64,000 nucleotides of DNA. Source: Mya arenaria (lineage: Eukaryota; Mollusca; Bivalvia; Myida; Myidae). Location of the stretch: contig NC_069135.1 in NCBI RefSeq assembly GCF_026914265.1, forward strand, positions 26,578,167 to 26,642,166, in the 5' to 3' direction. This document shows positions 23,230-35,374 of the stretch, piece by piece. The notes beneath the pieces were generated by a model. That model had not been told where the DNA came from. It saw only the letters and a program-made list of their open reading frames with translations, and did not search any database. Each line of letters starts with the position of its first letter. The first letter of the stretch is position 1. The translations under genes and the position numbers were made by a program.

Positions 23230-23390
23230 CGATCTATCGATTAATTGATTGATTGGTTGATTGGTTGATTGATTGATTGATAGATATATCGATTGATTGA
23301 TTGATGATTGATTTTAATTTTAAGTTACTTGTTTTTCAAGATTTCTGTGAGCTGGTGATGTCGGACAACAGACCCAGAATCCGGACGTGA
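21420..23390 (+). CDS. calmodulin-like EF-hand protein with degenerate calcium loops (5' end missing)
   Basis: Four exons join in phase: 21420-21563, 21966-22107, 22913-23013 and 23341-23390 (TGA at 23388), giving 144 residues plus a partial first codon, near calmodulin's size. The layout is calmodulin-like: VMRAFGKNPSEQDIQYL after hand 1, FKVFDKENKGKM at hand 3, DILTRLGEPLSNTEVDKML between hands 3 and 4, and FDRNGSINYKDF at hand 4. Calcium loops are degraded. Hand 1 (EGDEFGSLPSRQ) lacks Asp at position 1 and an acid at 12. Hand 3 (DKENKGKMKPDD) has Lys at 5. Hand 4 has Ile at position 1. Hand 2 is unrecognisable. It probably acts as a light-chain-like or calcium-independent adaptor; CALML4 or myosin essential light chain are the nearest types I can name. 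Its N-terminal exon is missing. A Mutator-like MITE sits in the second intron. Confidence 0.85.
22313..22646. mobile_element. Mutator-like MITE, family B, full copy with target duplication
   Basis: The ends are inverted repeats of about 50 bp: CATTCGGAACTCCTCGGCCA at left, and at right the complement of a near copy ending TCCGAATG. Flanks CCTCGTCGTC at 22303-22312 and 22647-22656 are an exact 10-bp direct repeat. A 9-10 bp duplication with long inverted ends suits a Mutator-type element. It lies in an intron of the calmodulin-like gene. The open frames at 22147-22413 run through it and are not real. Confidence 0.85.
23143..23316. repeat. (TTGA)n microsatellite
   Basis: Tetranucleotide run of TTGA/TGAT with a few CGAT and ATCT interruptions. 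It lies in the last intron of the calmodulin-like gene and ends about 25 bp before the final exon's acceptor. Confidence 0.95.
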
Positions 23391-23601
23391 ACTTAACGAC
23401 ATATTGTTCGATATCGCAGCTGAAAGCCCTATTCACACTTGACTCATCAGTAATGACATTTTGCTATCTACACAAAATCTGCTTTTTTTGTTTCGTCATG
23501 CAATATTTGTTGAATGTGGGAGTATTTTATTGTTTCCTCTAAAATACACTGTTTGATCATTGCACTTGTTAATGTTGTATTGATCTTGTTTTTCATGTCT
23601 A

Positions 23602-23607
23602 AATAAA
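23602..23607 (+). terminator. possible poly(A) signal of the calmodulin-like gene
   Basis: AATAAA about 212 bp after the stop codon at 23388-23390. It is the first such hexamer downstream. Confidence 0.5.
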
Positions 23608-24080
23608 AGACGAACTCATATTCGCACACTAGAGTTGACACCAAAACCCCTTTGGCATTAGAAACGCCCTGGAATTTAGTTCCTTTTTTAATTTTGGTAT
23701 ACTTGTGTTCCAGTCGTTCCCACAATAAATAGATGTGAATGTCTGGGCGTGTTGAAATAATTTGGGCGTAGAGCAATTTGTGCAATAAAATTCAATATGT
23801 CATTATGTATTGACGACTTGTTTAGATACATGGCTCATAAAAGCATGCACATCGTTTGAATGATAAATAAAAACGACAAACCGGGATATTTCGATAAAAA
23901 AGTTCAAACTTAATGTAAGTGTGGCTACGCTCACGCCGCCCATTCTTGATCATTAAAATTTTAATTCATGTCATCTTACTATTACGTATAAAGTGTTATA
24001 AGCAGGCAGGTAACCAAATCATGACGTCATTTATGATAAGTTGTAAAACTTGAAATTTAATATCATTATTAATTAATTGT

Positions 24081-24311
24081 GGTGTTTAACATATATTCTG
24101 TATTACTTAGTTCAAATTGATTACTAGTGTTGATGTGTTTTGTTGAATAAATAATTAAGATTCCCAAGAGTAAAGTAGGTTTAACTGTTATATTGAAATC
24201 CCTACAAGATCTACTTGCAACGAAGTAAAATGTAAAGACTTATTACATTGTTAACCGTCCATATACATCCGAGGTTTTTGATGGAAAATTGCCGAGGTGT
24301 TTCGATTGAAG
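24081..24311. mobile_element. family B MITE, 5'-truncated copy
   Basis: It matches the inner and right part of 22313-22646, sharing GATTCCCAAGAGT and ACCGTCCATATACATCCGAG. The right end GCCGAGGTGTTTCGA is decayed and the left inverted end is missing. Confidence 0.7.
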
Positions 24312-24689
24312 ACAACAGTTATGTCCTCTACCATACTGTTGAGCTGAAATCCACACCTAAAATTTCGGTTACACCAGACAACCTCTTGCACTAGTTCAAA
24401 TTTGCGATATACTGTCAAATTGCTATACTAAGGATCTCGCACTCCCCGCGTGAATATAATTGAATGTTTGAAAGATGGGTTGTTATTTTTTTGATTACCC
24501 CGTAGCCAGACAACCACAAATTAACTTGCGACAAGTATGAATGTGGTTGCGACAGTTTTTCATATTTGTCTTTTAAAACGAGTCTTGCAGTGTGACAGCA
24601 TCCGAAAACATTCTGAGTTCGTCATTTAATTGAACAATACGTGCTAATGTTCAATTTCGATGCTAGGTGACCCCGTATAATTTTGGTAT

Positions 24690-25125
24690 TGATTGAAAGG
24701 GTATTGTCGCTGGCCCTATGCTGGTATCATTTGACAGTGTATTACCTGCTGGCCCTCTTTTGGTATCATTTGAAAGTGTTATTACCTGCTGACTCTAGGT
24801 TGGTATCATTTGAATGTGTATTACCTGGTGACCCTATGTCGGTATCCTTTGAAATTGTATTACCTGCTGGCCCTCTTTTGGTATCATTTGAAAGTGTAAT
24901 TACCTTGCTGACCATATGGTGTATTGCATGCTGGCCCTATGTTGGTATCCTTTGAAATTGTATTACCTGCTGGCCCTCTTTTGGTATCATTTGAAAGTGT
25001 AATTACCTGCTGACCAATGTTCGTATAATTTGAAAGTGAATTGCCTGTTGGCCCTATGTTGGTATCATTTGATTGAGTATAACCTGGTGACCCTATGTTG
25101 GTATCTTTTGAAAATGTTTGCCTGC
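24690..25125. repeat. minisatellite, unit about 39 bp
   Basis: About eleven imperfect copies of a unit containing TTACCTGCTGGCCCT and TTGGTATCATTTGAAAGTG, with spacing of 38-40 bp. Because copies differ in length, the plus frame of 90 codons across it (24683-24955) is accidental. Confidence 0.9.
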
Positions 25126-26004
25126 TTATTACTAATATGATAAAAAATGACCGAAAATATATTACAAATAAGGTGATGACCTCTTGTATATTAATGTCAA
25201 CTGATCCTATGATGTGATACCAATATAATGTGTGGTCAACATATATCCGAAATTCCCATTATTGTACGCTGGTACTTCGATTTTAAGATAATATAGTTTC
25301 AGCTAATTGGGGCTTAAGCTACATGTAAAACATTGACTTGTATGCATTGGGTCTAGGAAAATACAAACCAGAATATATTATATTTTATTATACAGTATAT
25401 GTTTATATATTGTAGATTACTATGTTCCAAATATAATATTGTTAAACAAAATTAATATATAACTACTTCATGACAAATGTGATTGCTGCTAATCAGACAA
25501 AGAATCAAAGTACCGATTTTACACTCGCCCACACGTAACGATATGCCGATAAAACAATCATTCTTTTGACAAAAAGTGATATATTGTTAATAGAAAATAC
25601 CCTAAGTGAGGAGCCTCCCAAATTAGTCACATGTTTATCTCGGATCATTCTTTAACTTAACTGCATACTTATTCAATTGCTATTTAACTTAATAAATCTT
25701 AAAATGTCAATCGTTTTGTATATCAATTATGATGGAGGGTTTATGCAATATATTGCATGTTCCAGTGGTTTTATATAAAAGTATTAATAGTGAAAATTAT
25801 AGGACATGCATAAAACCTGACAAAAAATGTATTTCGTGCAATATAAAGTATGATTATCACTTTTGACAATTGAATCAAAATTCAATGTGGTAAGGTGTAC
25901 ATATTGTATTTTCGATTTCTGGTCGCAATGTTACATTAATGCTTCCTGATTGTTGGCAAGACATTCACGTATGGTATGAAACGCGGTGAACGCAACAGCA
26001 TATT
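25126..26004. other. intergenic / 3' flank of the ADAMTS-like gene
   Basis: AT-rich, no open frame of note. It should include the 3' UTR of the minus-strand gene ending at 26005; no clear minus-strand poly(A) signal was found close to the stop. Confidence 0.5.
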
Positions 26005-29000
26005 TTACCCTCTCTTGAATTCCCTGTTAAAAGTTGCTAACACCTTGTAACGCATATCGCGAACATTTCTGTCTAGATGCTGAAGTATAGAGGCGTAATT
26101 CTTTATCCAAATATGCCATAGTTTCCTGTTAATATTTTCATCATCACTTGATCCGAAGTTGCTACCTTCTGCATAGCCCTGTGAAAAGATGTAAAAATTA
26201 AATCTGACTGTTTGGTCAAAAGCACACACAACTAGCCGATCACAAAATGCAGCAAAACAAATTAAACGAAACACAGAAGCGTGGATATCTTTCCACATCC
26301 TTTTACACCAGCAAGCGTTCGTTGCATCGTATTATTCAAGCAATTATTAAAATGAATGGTGTTCAAATGTGGCTAGTTTTTACAAAAATTTTTTAATCAA
26401 AATGTGTTTCATTAACCCGACAATTATCCTTAAAAAAATAACCGTTTTAAACGAAACAAAAAATCTTAAATACGCATGGAATGAAATTGAAAAGTAATTA
26501 AGTTGCAATAACGTCTATTCTGTCAATTATCATACAGAAACTAGTTTAACTGACAATGAAGTGACGTTTATGAGTTTCAAATTTGCTTTACATCATTAGC
26601 TACTAACCTCTGATTCATTTTCATATTCGCCTCTATTTTTTAGCAGTTGGTTCGATATAGATCCGTATAAGGCGTTAACATCTTTGTGAACTTCGTACCG
26701 AATATTTCGTTGGCTCTTTCGCATTGCATTTGCAATGTCATTGAACAGTCTTTGAATTGAGTCTGGAATGTCAAGGCTAATGGTGTATGGTTAATTATGT
26801 GAAGTCGACACGTTTGCTTTATGTATCCAAACAGACCACTTCGTTCAGATCAATGGTAACATACAGACATAATTTGTCCAAAGTTTATTTATATTTTGCC
26901 TAAGCTCTTGGAAAATTACAAAATTAAATTATCAGAAATGTTTGCATACCCTCTTTGAAACTTTATATGTGAATATATTTATGAATATTGAGTACCTACC
27001 TTTTCCTACTCCGTCCGTAGAGCTGATACTTTTGTTTGTAGAAGGTGTTACAGGATTAGGTCTTAATGAGTTCTGTGCCGCAAACGTGGAACATCCAGCT
27101 TGCTTGGTTGGGCAGACGCAAGGTTCCTTTTCCCGAATAGTAACTTCGTTTTCTGGATGCCTCACTGTTGTTACCATCCTATCTGTTGTTTCATCGTATT
27201 TAGCCTCAGGATTTAATAACTCAGTAGTTGTATTTGGCAGAGGGGGGATATCCGTTTCTGGATTAACTTTGTTTGTCTCGTCGAATGTAGAGGTGGAATT
27301 CCTTGTTCCTGGATTCAAACTTTCCGTGCTTTGTGGAGTGGATGTTCTTAGATCAGAAGATGTCTCATCACTAAAGGCTGTGAAATATGTTGTTGCATTG
27401 GTTGCATCATTGTGTGGACTGAAAGAGGAAGTAGTTGGCGTACCTTGAAAATCAGAAAGCGTTGGTTCACTCGCATTTGGGTTGGTAAGCAATAGTTGTG
27501 TTGAAAGTAAGATTTGAACTGGAGTTGATACTGAGCTTGACTCTCGTTGATTGTAAGGTGTTGTTGTTACTTCATCCAAAAGACTTTCTATAGGAGGAAC
27601 ATATGGGGTCGGGCCGTTCAAACAAGTCAAACAACACTTGCTGCTAACATAGGTATTACCTCCAGTTATACATTCATCGATTCGGCAGGCCGGTGATCTA
27701 TCGCCGAACTCACAACCTGTTAAATTCATCGCAATTGTCTCACAAGCTTTGCAACACGTATACCGAACCGTTTCGTTGTAACAAACAGAGACATCTTCAC
27801 GGACAAGTTGATTGCATTCAACCAACGGATCGTTCCCGAAAGCGCATGTATCAGATGTTTCCTTAGCATCTTCAAACTCGTCGCAGTTACCTTGAAAGCA
27901 ATATTTCTTATTTCCACAGGTGGTTCCATCCGCAGGTAATATGAATTCGCATGCGTCCGATTCAGGAAGTGAGCATAGCAAACCAGAGCAGATCGTTGAA
28001 TATCCAGTTCCTATTCGAACTCTACAAACATCCGACAGTGGTCCGAGTCTTTGCTGGCATTGCCTTTTGGCGCTATAAACGAATCCTTGAAGCTGCCTTT
28101 GAACATGGTTATTTCCCTGCAGTAGAGTATCATTCAAACAATTTAAGCCATTCGTATTAAGTTCATTAACATATTCGTTTATGTATTGTTGGGAGCATGT
28201 TGAAAATTTCCACCTGTTTGACGCGAATGACCGTAGTGGTAATTTGAATTTTGGTGCCATGATATAATTAAAGAACTCCAAACAGTCATTATTATCCATA
28301 TCATCTCTAGACCCAAGGCTCCGCGCAATTTGTTGGGTGGCAAAGGTTACTGTTCTATAGTCAAACAAATCTTCAACAATACTCGAATTTGAAATGTTCA
28401 AGCACATTGAAGATCCAAAAGCAAGCCCCGTGTTTCCAGCACTTCCAGCGTAAGAGAGATTTGTCCCAGTAAATAAAATTGCATGATCATAATGTGGAAT
28501 ATTCTCAGTAGTCGTGTCTAGCCAGATCTGGAATTTTTCCAATGCTTCAGACGCATTTACCATAACTCTCGGACTTCTACTATCAACCTCTAAAATGCTA
28601 CTTAAAGTCCAAAACGATTCATTCTCTGTCTTTGCAATGTGTATTCCAGATAATACAACGCTAATTGTCAAGGTATTGTCAATGTTCTGAAGTCTGTCAT
28701 TCATTCCTTTGAAGATGAAATCATAATGTTCTTTGATAAGTGCATCTGTTTTTGCATAACCCCCTCCCATATTGTTTGCCAAATTGTCCCACCATTTATA
28801 TGCAGAGTAGTCTACGACGATCAGAAGTTCCACTGTAAGAACTGACGTTTCGCGTTTGTTTCTGTCATTTGAACGTTTCAATCGCACATAATACTCGTCA
28901 GTTTCGCTATCAGAGCTCTGTTCACGTTCAGATTCCTCAAGTTGACCACAGTGAGACTGAGACGACAAAGCCATGATATTAACGTCTGTGCGAGGTGGCT

Positions 29001-29644
29001 TCGCTGGTGTAATTATATAGTTTCTTCTCCCAAGGCATAGGTTGCCATAGACATTAAAGTTCCTCTTGTTTACTTTTAAAACATTAAGGTGGTGTTTTCT
29101 GTCGTCTGATCGAAATACTTTGTTTGGAAATTTAGTTTTGCTGAATTCAAAATACTCGCTGTCGTCTTCTTTTCCATGGAACAACTTTGCCCTTCCACCA
29201 TTTGTTTTTCTCCCTGAATGAAGGTCGTGCATATGGAAATTTATTGAAATTAAGTCTTTGCCCTTTTTATCCGATGCAAATCTCAAATGTAGCATGGAGG
29301 GAAAGTCATAAATTTCTTTATTGTCGTCTTCATAACCGTATCTTATTTCAGCTGTTGTCTTAAACTCAAATTCTGTTGTTTCTTCTACTGTTTCTGAAGC
29401 TTTAAGTTAAATGCAAAATATAAATAAGATTACACTTTATTATATATATATATATATATTATATATTGATAATAGCACTTGAATATCATACGCTTTTCGC
29501 TCTCTAAAATAATAATACAATCAACAATTTAATTGCAATTAAACAACGGAATTACTTACACTGATTCGGTACCTCTAAATGAATAATATAACAGGTCACT
29601 TTTACCAAAGTCAACCAAATGAGAAACACCATTCTCCACAACAT
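26005..29644 (-). CDS. secreted ADAMTS-like pseudoprotease with mucin stalk and helical tail
   Basis: Four exons in phase (minus strand): 29644-29560, 29399-27000, 26762-26608 and 26178-26005, giving 937 residues. Residues 1-20 are a signal peptide. A propeptide follows, ending at a furin-type RNKR (208-211). The M12B (reprolysin) domain begins at VELLIVVDYSAYKWW. Its zinc site, normally HExxHxxGxxHD, reads QQIARSLGSRDD (384-395): both helix histidines are Q and R, the third is D, and the catalytic Glu is Q. The Met-turn YIMAP (about 407-411) remains. So the fold is probably kept and catalysis lost. An ADAMTS-type cysteine-rich module follows (about 476-534, with ILPADGTTCG), then two small Cys-rich repeats (about 547-581, 591-621, each with CC..C), a Ser/Thr/Pro stalk (about 624-828), and two exons of charged helix (829-937). 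No transmembrane segment was seen. A role as inhibitor, decoy or scaffold is inference. Splicing of the last two exons rests on phase and sites only. Confidence 0.85.
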
Positions 29645-30063
29645 TTTGCTGAATGTCTCATCGAATGTGGGAAAAGAAGCCAAATTGTGTCTCCGAAACT
29701 AGACAACAGGGGAACATGAAATCGAAAACCGTATTGACATCAAAACTTTAGAAATGATTGGATCGACCATTTCACAGCACGTTGACAGGTGAGCGTAGTT
29801 TTCCAAACACACTCTAAACAACTCGATCTTCCTGACTCCAATAACACAAATATACTCAATTTATCATTTCTGAATCCCAATCTCTTCTCATCAAATCAAT
29901 CAGACCTTGATCAAATCAAGATACAAGATACGAGAATCTTTATTTAAAGTCGGGTGTTCGATAACAAGAAACATTAGCTCAATCAGCTATTTTACACACA
30001 GACATAACATAACAAAACATAACAATGAACTTGTGACCTAGAAATAAAAAGCATAAAGTTTTA
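29645..30063. other. 5' flank of the ADAMTS-like gene
   Basis: This should hold the promoter and 5' UTR of the minus-strand gene. No TATA box or other site could be assigned with confidence. Confidence 0.4.
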
Positions 30064-30420
30064 AAGCTGCACTTGCACAGATTTACCATTTTTACAACTT
30101 TTTTATTTTTTGTCTTGGAAAGTGCAATTGTTTGCGTATATATCTGCAAACCAATGATATAAGGTTGCTGATAAAAAATCAGATCGTAGATTTTCATATT
30201 TCCGTTCAAAAATTGATGTTTTATTGCTTAAACCGTTACTAACGGTTTAAGAAAAATGCATAAAACATATATTTTTGAACTTAAATATAAAGATCTGCGA
30301 TCTGATTTTTTGTCAGCAGTCTTATATAACTGGTTTCCATGGATTTTCGTGAAAATTGGCTCGTTCCAAGACAAAATATAAATAAGTTGTCAAAACGTTC
30401 AATCTGTGAGAGTGCAGCTT
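30064..30420. mobile_element. TA-flanked MITE, family A, full-length copy
   Basis: A 357-bp element flanked by TA (30062-30063 and 30421-30422). The left end is AAGCTGCACTTGCACAGATT and the right end AATCTGTGAGAGTGCAGCTT, inverted copies with three mismatches. The whole element is one imperfect palindrome centred near TAAACCGTTACTAACGGTTTA (about 30222-30250). TA target and foldback shape suggest a Tc1/mariner-type non-autonomous element. It contains no gene. Confidence 0.9.
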
Positions 30421-33159
30421 TAAATACGTTACATATTGTAAAAGTGTTTAAAAAGCCGTTTATTACTATATTCGCGCAAACATTATTACAAAAGAAAGTG
30501 TATGCAATGATAGCATCAACATGATTTCCATGTTGTATGGCCAGTCCACAGGCGCACGATTACGCTAGTTGACATTTCACTGAAAATTGGTTAATTCTTT
30601 CAAGAGTGTAAATTAATGATTTTAATTGTTTACATTTTACACAGCATAGATATTGAGTATCATTAAATACATGGCGATTATAGCATGGTTTAGAAGTGTA
30701 GATGGTTAACAAATGTTATACATTATATAAAAAATAATCTACTTTGGCTTGCTAGAAAAAAAATCTTTAGGATAGATTATTTACACATTAAGCATTGTCC
30801 AAGTGCGGACTGGCCTTCTAAATTCTTGGTAGTTTTGAGAGCACCTTATTTCCTTTGGGAGGCTGTTCCATACCAGACTGACCTCAAAGAGTTTTTCCTA
30901 TATATAGTTGTTCTTATTGGTGGTACATCTACACAGGTTTCATTGCATATCTGATATTAAAATTTCATGTCTTAAATTCTACAAGGTTTTGAACATATTC
31001 TAATGAGATACCGTACAGACATTTGTAAATTTCAATAGCGAAATGGTCGAATATCCGACTGGCGAATATACCAATAAAAGTGAATTAAAACAGTGTTTGT
31101 CGAATCCCCAACTGGCAACTAGCAGGTAGTTGAATATTCGAATCCCCAACTAGCAACTGGTAAGTAGTTGATTATTCGAATCCCCAACTACCAACTACCA
31201 ACTACCTTCCAACTTTACCGTCATTACATTTTCAACCGTACCAATGCATTTACATTAACGATACGACTTCTTACAACGATACATATTTAGCCGTGAGAAA
31301 GCCATATTATTTTTTCCGTTTTTTTTCACCTACTTGATACGACAGAAAATAGCAATGCAATCAAACAATTTACAATCATCAAAGAAAATAGACTATGTTC
31401 GGATCGGTAAGCGGCTTTAAAATGTTGGTTATTGATGTGTTTAAGCTTTAAAGAATTAAACAAATGAAGTATTTTCTATGTTTAATTAGGTTACGATAGC
31501 TTTTGCATTTTCGCATGTCATTCAAAGGCCTTGACAGGAGATCGAAATAACTACGAGTGTCTGTTAACTGAAAACGAATCTAATAAACGACAAATGTTCA
31601 GCCGCCGGTTTGACAGAAGCTACCGAAAAACTTGCGTTTAGCCGTCAATTCTTGTTAGGGCGAATCATTTTCACACCAGAATGTCTGAATTGAGCGCTCG
31701 AAGCAAAAATAGCGTGAATATATCGTTACACTCTTTCCCGACCATTGACTTAGAGGCAACCATATCCATATCAACATGTGTTAATCAGAACTATATCTTA
31801 CCTACGGAAATGATTGACTTATTACAAGAATCTTATCCGAAATCTCATACAACATTTTTTTTGTATATATATTTGTTTCTTGGGCATGTGGTTTTATGTT
31901 GTACTGGTCCAATTCTGAAAATAGAACTGAATTAAACTTTTCAAAATGTCTTGTATTTGTTGCTTTATATTGAAAAACCCTTTAACTTAAGCACTGATAT
32001 GATGTTATGAACTATACAAAACAAGAATTGTATCACAATTTTTTATTTCTGACAATTGAAGAAGAGTTTGCGCGCGGGCATCTTTAGACGACATGTCGTA
32101 CCATTCGTATCATAGAACATGTAGCTGTTTTTTTAATGTACTGACCATTTAAAGCTAATTTCTGCTCCAAAGTGATTGTATACAACATGTTATAATATGG
32201 GAACATGCTTACATACGATTAAACGTATCTGCATTCTGATCACAGTTACGGTTCGCAATATCATGACTCTAGAATTCTAAATATTTAAGAATACATGTAA
32301 CAAGAAATACTTACAGTGTGTAACGACACACGTATATTTCATTTGATCAAAGCTGATCAAATATATCAGCTCATACCTATTAGTCTAAATTGAAAAGAAT
32401 GTTGTTCTATAATCTCCATTTTCATTTACACTGTAAGGTTCGTGAGATGGTGCTTGTCTGTCGGTGATAAGAATTTACGATTGACACATTCTAATCTATT
32501 GCCATGAGGTATTCTTCAAATTCCCCTTCCTTGTTTTAATAGAGATATTTATGTAATAAGAATTCAGTGAACGCTCGTCGTTTCGTTTGTGAAACATTCA
32601 ATTTACATACATTATACTGCTGTATCTTTCTGGTTTGTCTTCTTTGCTGTGAATGATGGAACGACTATATCAATTACTGTGTTTGAATAAAGCGCAAAGC
32701 GGAACTATTGATAAATAATTTGAATATAAATTAAGTAAAAATAGCATACAGGTTTTAAAAAGGGAAGATATAGACCATTTATCATATTTCTGTCACTAGA
32801 CGTCGTTATACCTGAACGTTTACTGAAGAATATAAGCGTAACGTAAACGTTTTGCGGGACAGACCTGCATGGGATCATTTGAAGGTCTTTTAACTAACTA
32901 TTCGTTGTTTAAGAGACACTCTTATTCAAAATCAATGCATACACATGTATAACAAACATAAATTTTGACTCATAAACCTTTGACTACTTACTAAATAATG
33001 CATTTATTGAAAATATTAATTACTGATAACAAGATTGTAACCGTGTATTTTATAGCAGAAAGCGCAAACATATTAAATGATTGGTGAATGCTAAACGATT
33101 TACTGTGGTCTACTATAGTCATTTCTTTCAAATTAAACTCGGTATCCTTCATATTATGC
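30421..33159. other. intergenic, no gene seen
   Basis: AT-rich, no convincing exon. A short repeat at 31105-31205 is annotated separately. The 84-codon frame at 31681-31935 starts in a plausible context but has no recognisable domain. Confidence 0.55.
31105..31205. repeat. short tandem repeat, unit about 43 bp
   Basis: About two and a half copies of TCGAATCCCCAACTAGCAAC followed by GTAGTTGA.TAT, ending in a simplified CAACTACCAACTACCAACTA run. Confidence 0.8.
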
Positions 33160-33480
33160 ACCAGTCAATTGTAACCACGCCCACCCCTCCCCCCCCCCCC
33201 AGTTCCGGGGTTATACCGGGGATAGCCGGGGAAATGGGCCGTGTTTTTACCTTTCTGGTGGCCCCGCAGTGCCGGGTGAATGCGGTGGTTTTGTCTTCGC
33301 TTTAAATATAGCGGGGAATGGGCCTTACCTAGAGTCCTTGGGGGCGGGGGCATTTGGCGGGGATTTTTACCATCTGTTCGTCCCCACAAGGGCGGGGATT
33401 TTAGCCGGGGTTGGCTGGACCGAAAGTCAAATTCCCCGCTATACCCCGGACCTTGGGAGCCGTGGTTACAATTGACTGGT
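33160..33480. mobile_element. GC-rich MITE with perfect 20-bp inverted ends
   Basis: The left end ACCAGTCAATTGTAACCACG (33160-33179) is matched exactly, inverted, at 33461-33480. The 321-bp element is unusually GC-rich (CCGGGG blocks and a C12 run) in AT-rich surroundings. It has no protein; short frames on both strands within it are by-products. The target duplication is not clear. Confidence 0.85.
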
Positions 33481-35374
33481 ACATAAGAACCATTGTTTTC
33501 GGCGTTTATTCATTCTTTTTGGAATAGGAACACAATATTATTAATTGTGGTAAATCTTATCTCGGAGTAAGAGTGCATCTTTAACATTTGCTGAATGGTT
33601 CGTGTAAATATATATCTTATTATGCTTAATGCTTGAATGATTTTTTGTGTATTTATCTTTAAAATAGATACTAATTTAATCCAATGGTTCAAGTACTTTT
33701 CATTACTGTTTCGGCAATGAATAAGCGGTGGTGCATATCATTGACCTTTATTTAATATTGTAAACAAAATGTGTCCAGCTCTCATCCAAGTGGTCGTGGG
33801 TTCGAGCTGGGGGTTCGTCTAGCTCTCATCCAAGTGGTGGTGGGTTCGGGCCGGGGGTTCGTCTTTTGTTGAAACTCATTGTGACCTTAGTCTCACCCTG
33901 ATATTTTTTGTTGGTAAATTGATTTCTCGATTTTTTTCGTGTGTTAATACTTTATGAACGTAGGAAATCATGCGAACAAGTTCTAGTAAGCTCGCTGAGA
34001 ATTAGGTTAACGACGACGTTTGTATAAAACAATAGCCGATAAATGTGACGTCAAATATCGCTTTTTAAATGACAAAATGCAAGGCGCACGTAAATTATTT
34101 TGCTTATTGAAAATCATGGTATTCTCAGTAGCTATCTTCGTTTCTGATGACATTTGGCATTCGATAGTACTCAAGATGCACCTTTACTCCCAGATAAGCA
34201 GTACAGGAGAAAGGCAATTTTATAAATTTTCCGACATTAAAAGATGAATAAATGTCGAACACAATGTTTCTTCTGAAGGATACCGTGTTTAATTCGAAAG
34301 AAAGGTGCATAAAACACGGCCATATGACCTGTAACATTTAATGATATTTGATCTACTAGCGTGATTGTTTCTGCAGTTTTACTTAAGATGTTATTCCTAA
34401 CAACGATCTCCGATATTTTTATGAATTAAAGCATTTAAATAATATCAGAAAATCTCGTAATGCCTTATAGAAATAGTGCATACTTTAAAGTCACATGCCA
34501 GTAAAATTTACAGGTCATATGACACTAAAGGAAATAGCAGAATTCAAGGCGGTATTAATTGTACTGAGACTCATAAAACATGAAAACAGTGCTGAAAAAA
34601 AAATCTGCAGCTCGTTATGAAACACTGCAAATATATTACAAGGGTCAGTCAAAACCTATTCCGTATCATGTAGGACAATAATTATAGGTACAGACTCAGC
34701 AGGCAAATCAATAGATAAAAAAACACGCACACAAAACAAGTCGGCCACTGAGAGCTAACGATTTTATTCGTCTTATCGATCAGTATAACATTTATTCGAC
34801 TGAAAGCCTTTATTGTATTCAATACACACAGATTATGGTATATAACATTTCAACTCGTTCGAAAGGAGGACATATGCTTCTTTTACTGCTTAATATCATA
34901 ACAGGTCCATTGAATAACAACTTCAGACTGATATCAAAGCAGGATGGTCCCTTGTATCGCATGCTCACATGTTCGCAAATATACACCAGGGGCATGAACA
35001 TAATTAGATGGAGCGCACTTAGGGTGTAACTTAGGTTGCGCACCCCGTCAAACAGGCACCTAAACATATTGGTTCCGGAGTGGTCTAAGGGGGGGGGGGG
35101 GGAGGAAAATATCGATAAAGTTATTCTAAAACTTTGCATTTTAGCGTCATTAATGCATACTTCATCTTCAAAAACGATCTAGTAAAATGTCCAGGAGGCT
35201 CGTCAGGTTTACTCCTTGTCTCCGCTAGAGTACATTTATGTGTGTGTATTTCAACGAAATTAATTGGAACTCGAATGCTTTTGTCATATGTAAAAGAAAT
35301 CTTGTTTCACTTCTTTTGTTTGCGTTGTACAATTAGTCGGCTACTAAACGCCAACGTCTTATCAATCATGACAG
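33481..35374. other. intergenic, short repeat only
   Basis: At 33777-33862 a roughly 45-bp unit (CAGCTCTCATCCAAGTGG then GGGTTCGAGC) is tandemly doubled. The GGTTCGAGC looks like a tRNA B-box, so it may be a SINE remnant. A poly-G run lies at about 35090-35102. No gene is recognised; the 106-codon minus frame at 34819-35139 and the 94-codon plus frame at 35134-35418 have no known features. Confidence 0.5.

Noticed and set aside
26942..27448. 168-codon plus-strand frame
   Set aside because: It is the antisense shadow of the Ser/Thr-rich stalk of the ADAMTS-like gene.
26005..29644. Active metalloprotease or snake-venom-type toxin
   Set aside because: All zinc ligands are replaced and the Cys-rich module is of ADAMTS type; nothing supports enzyme or toxin activity.
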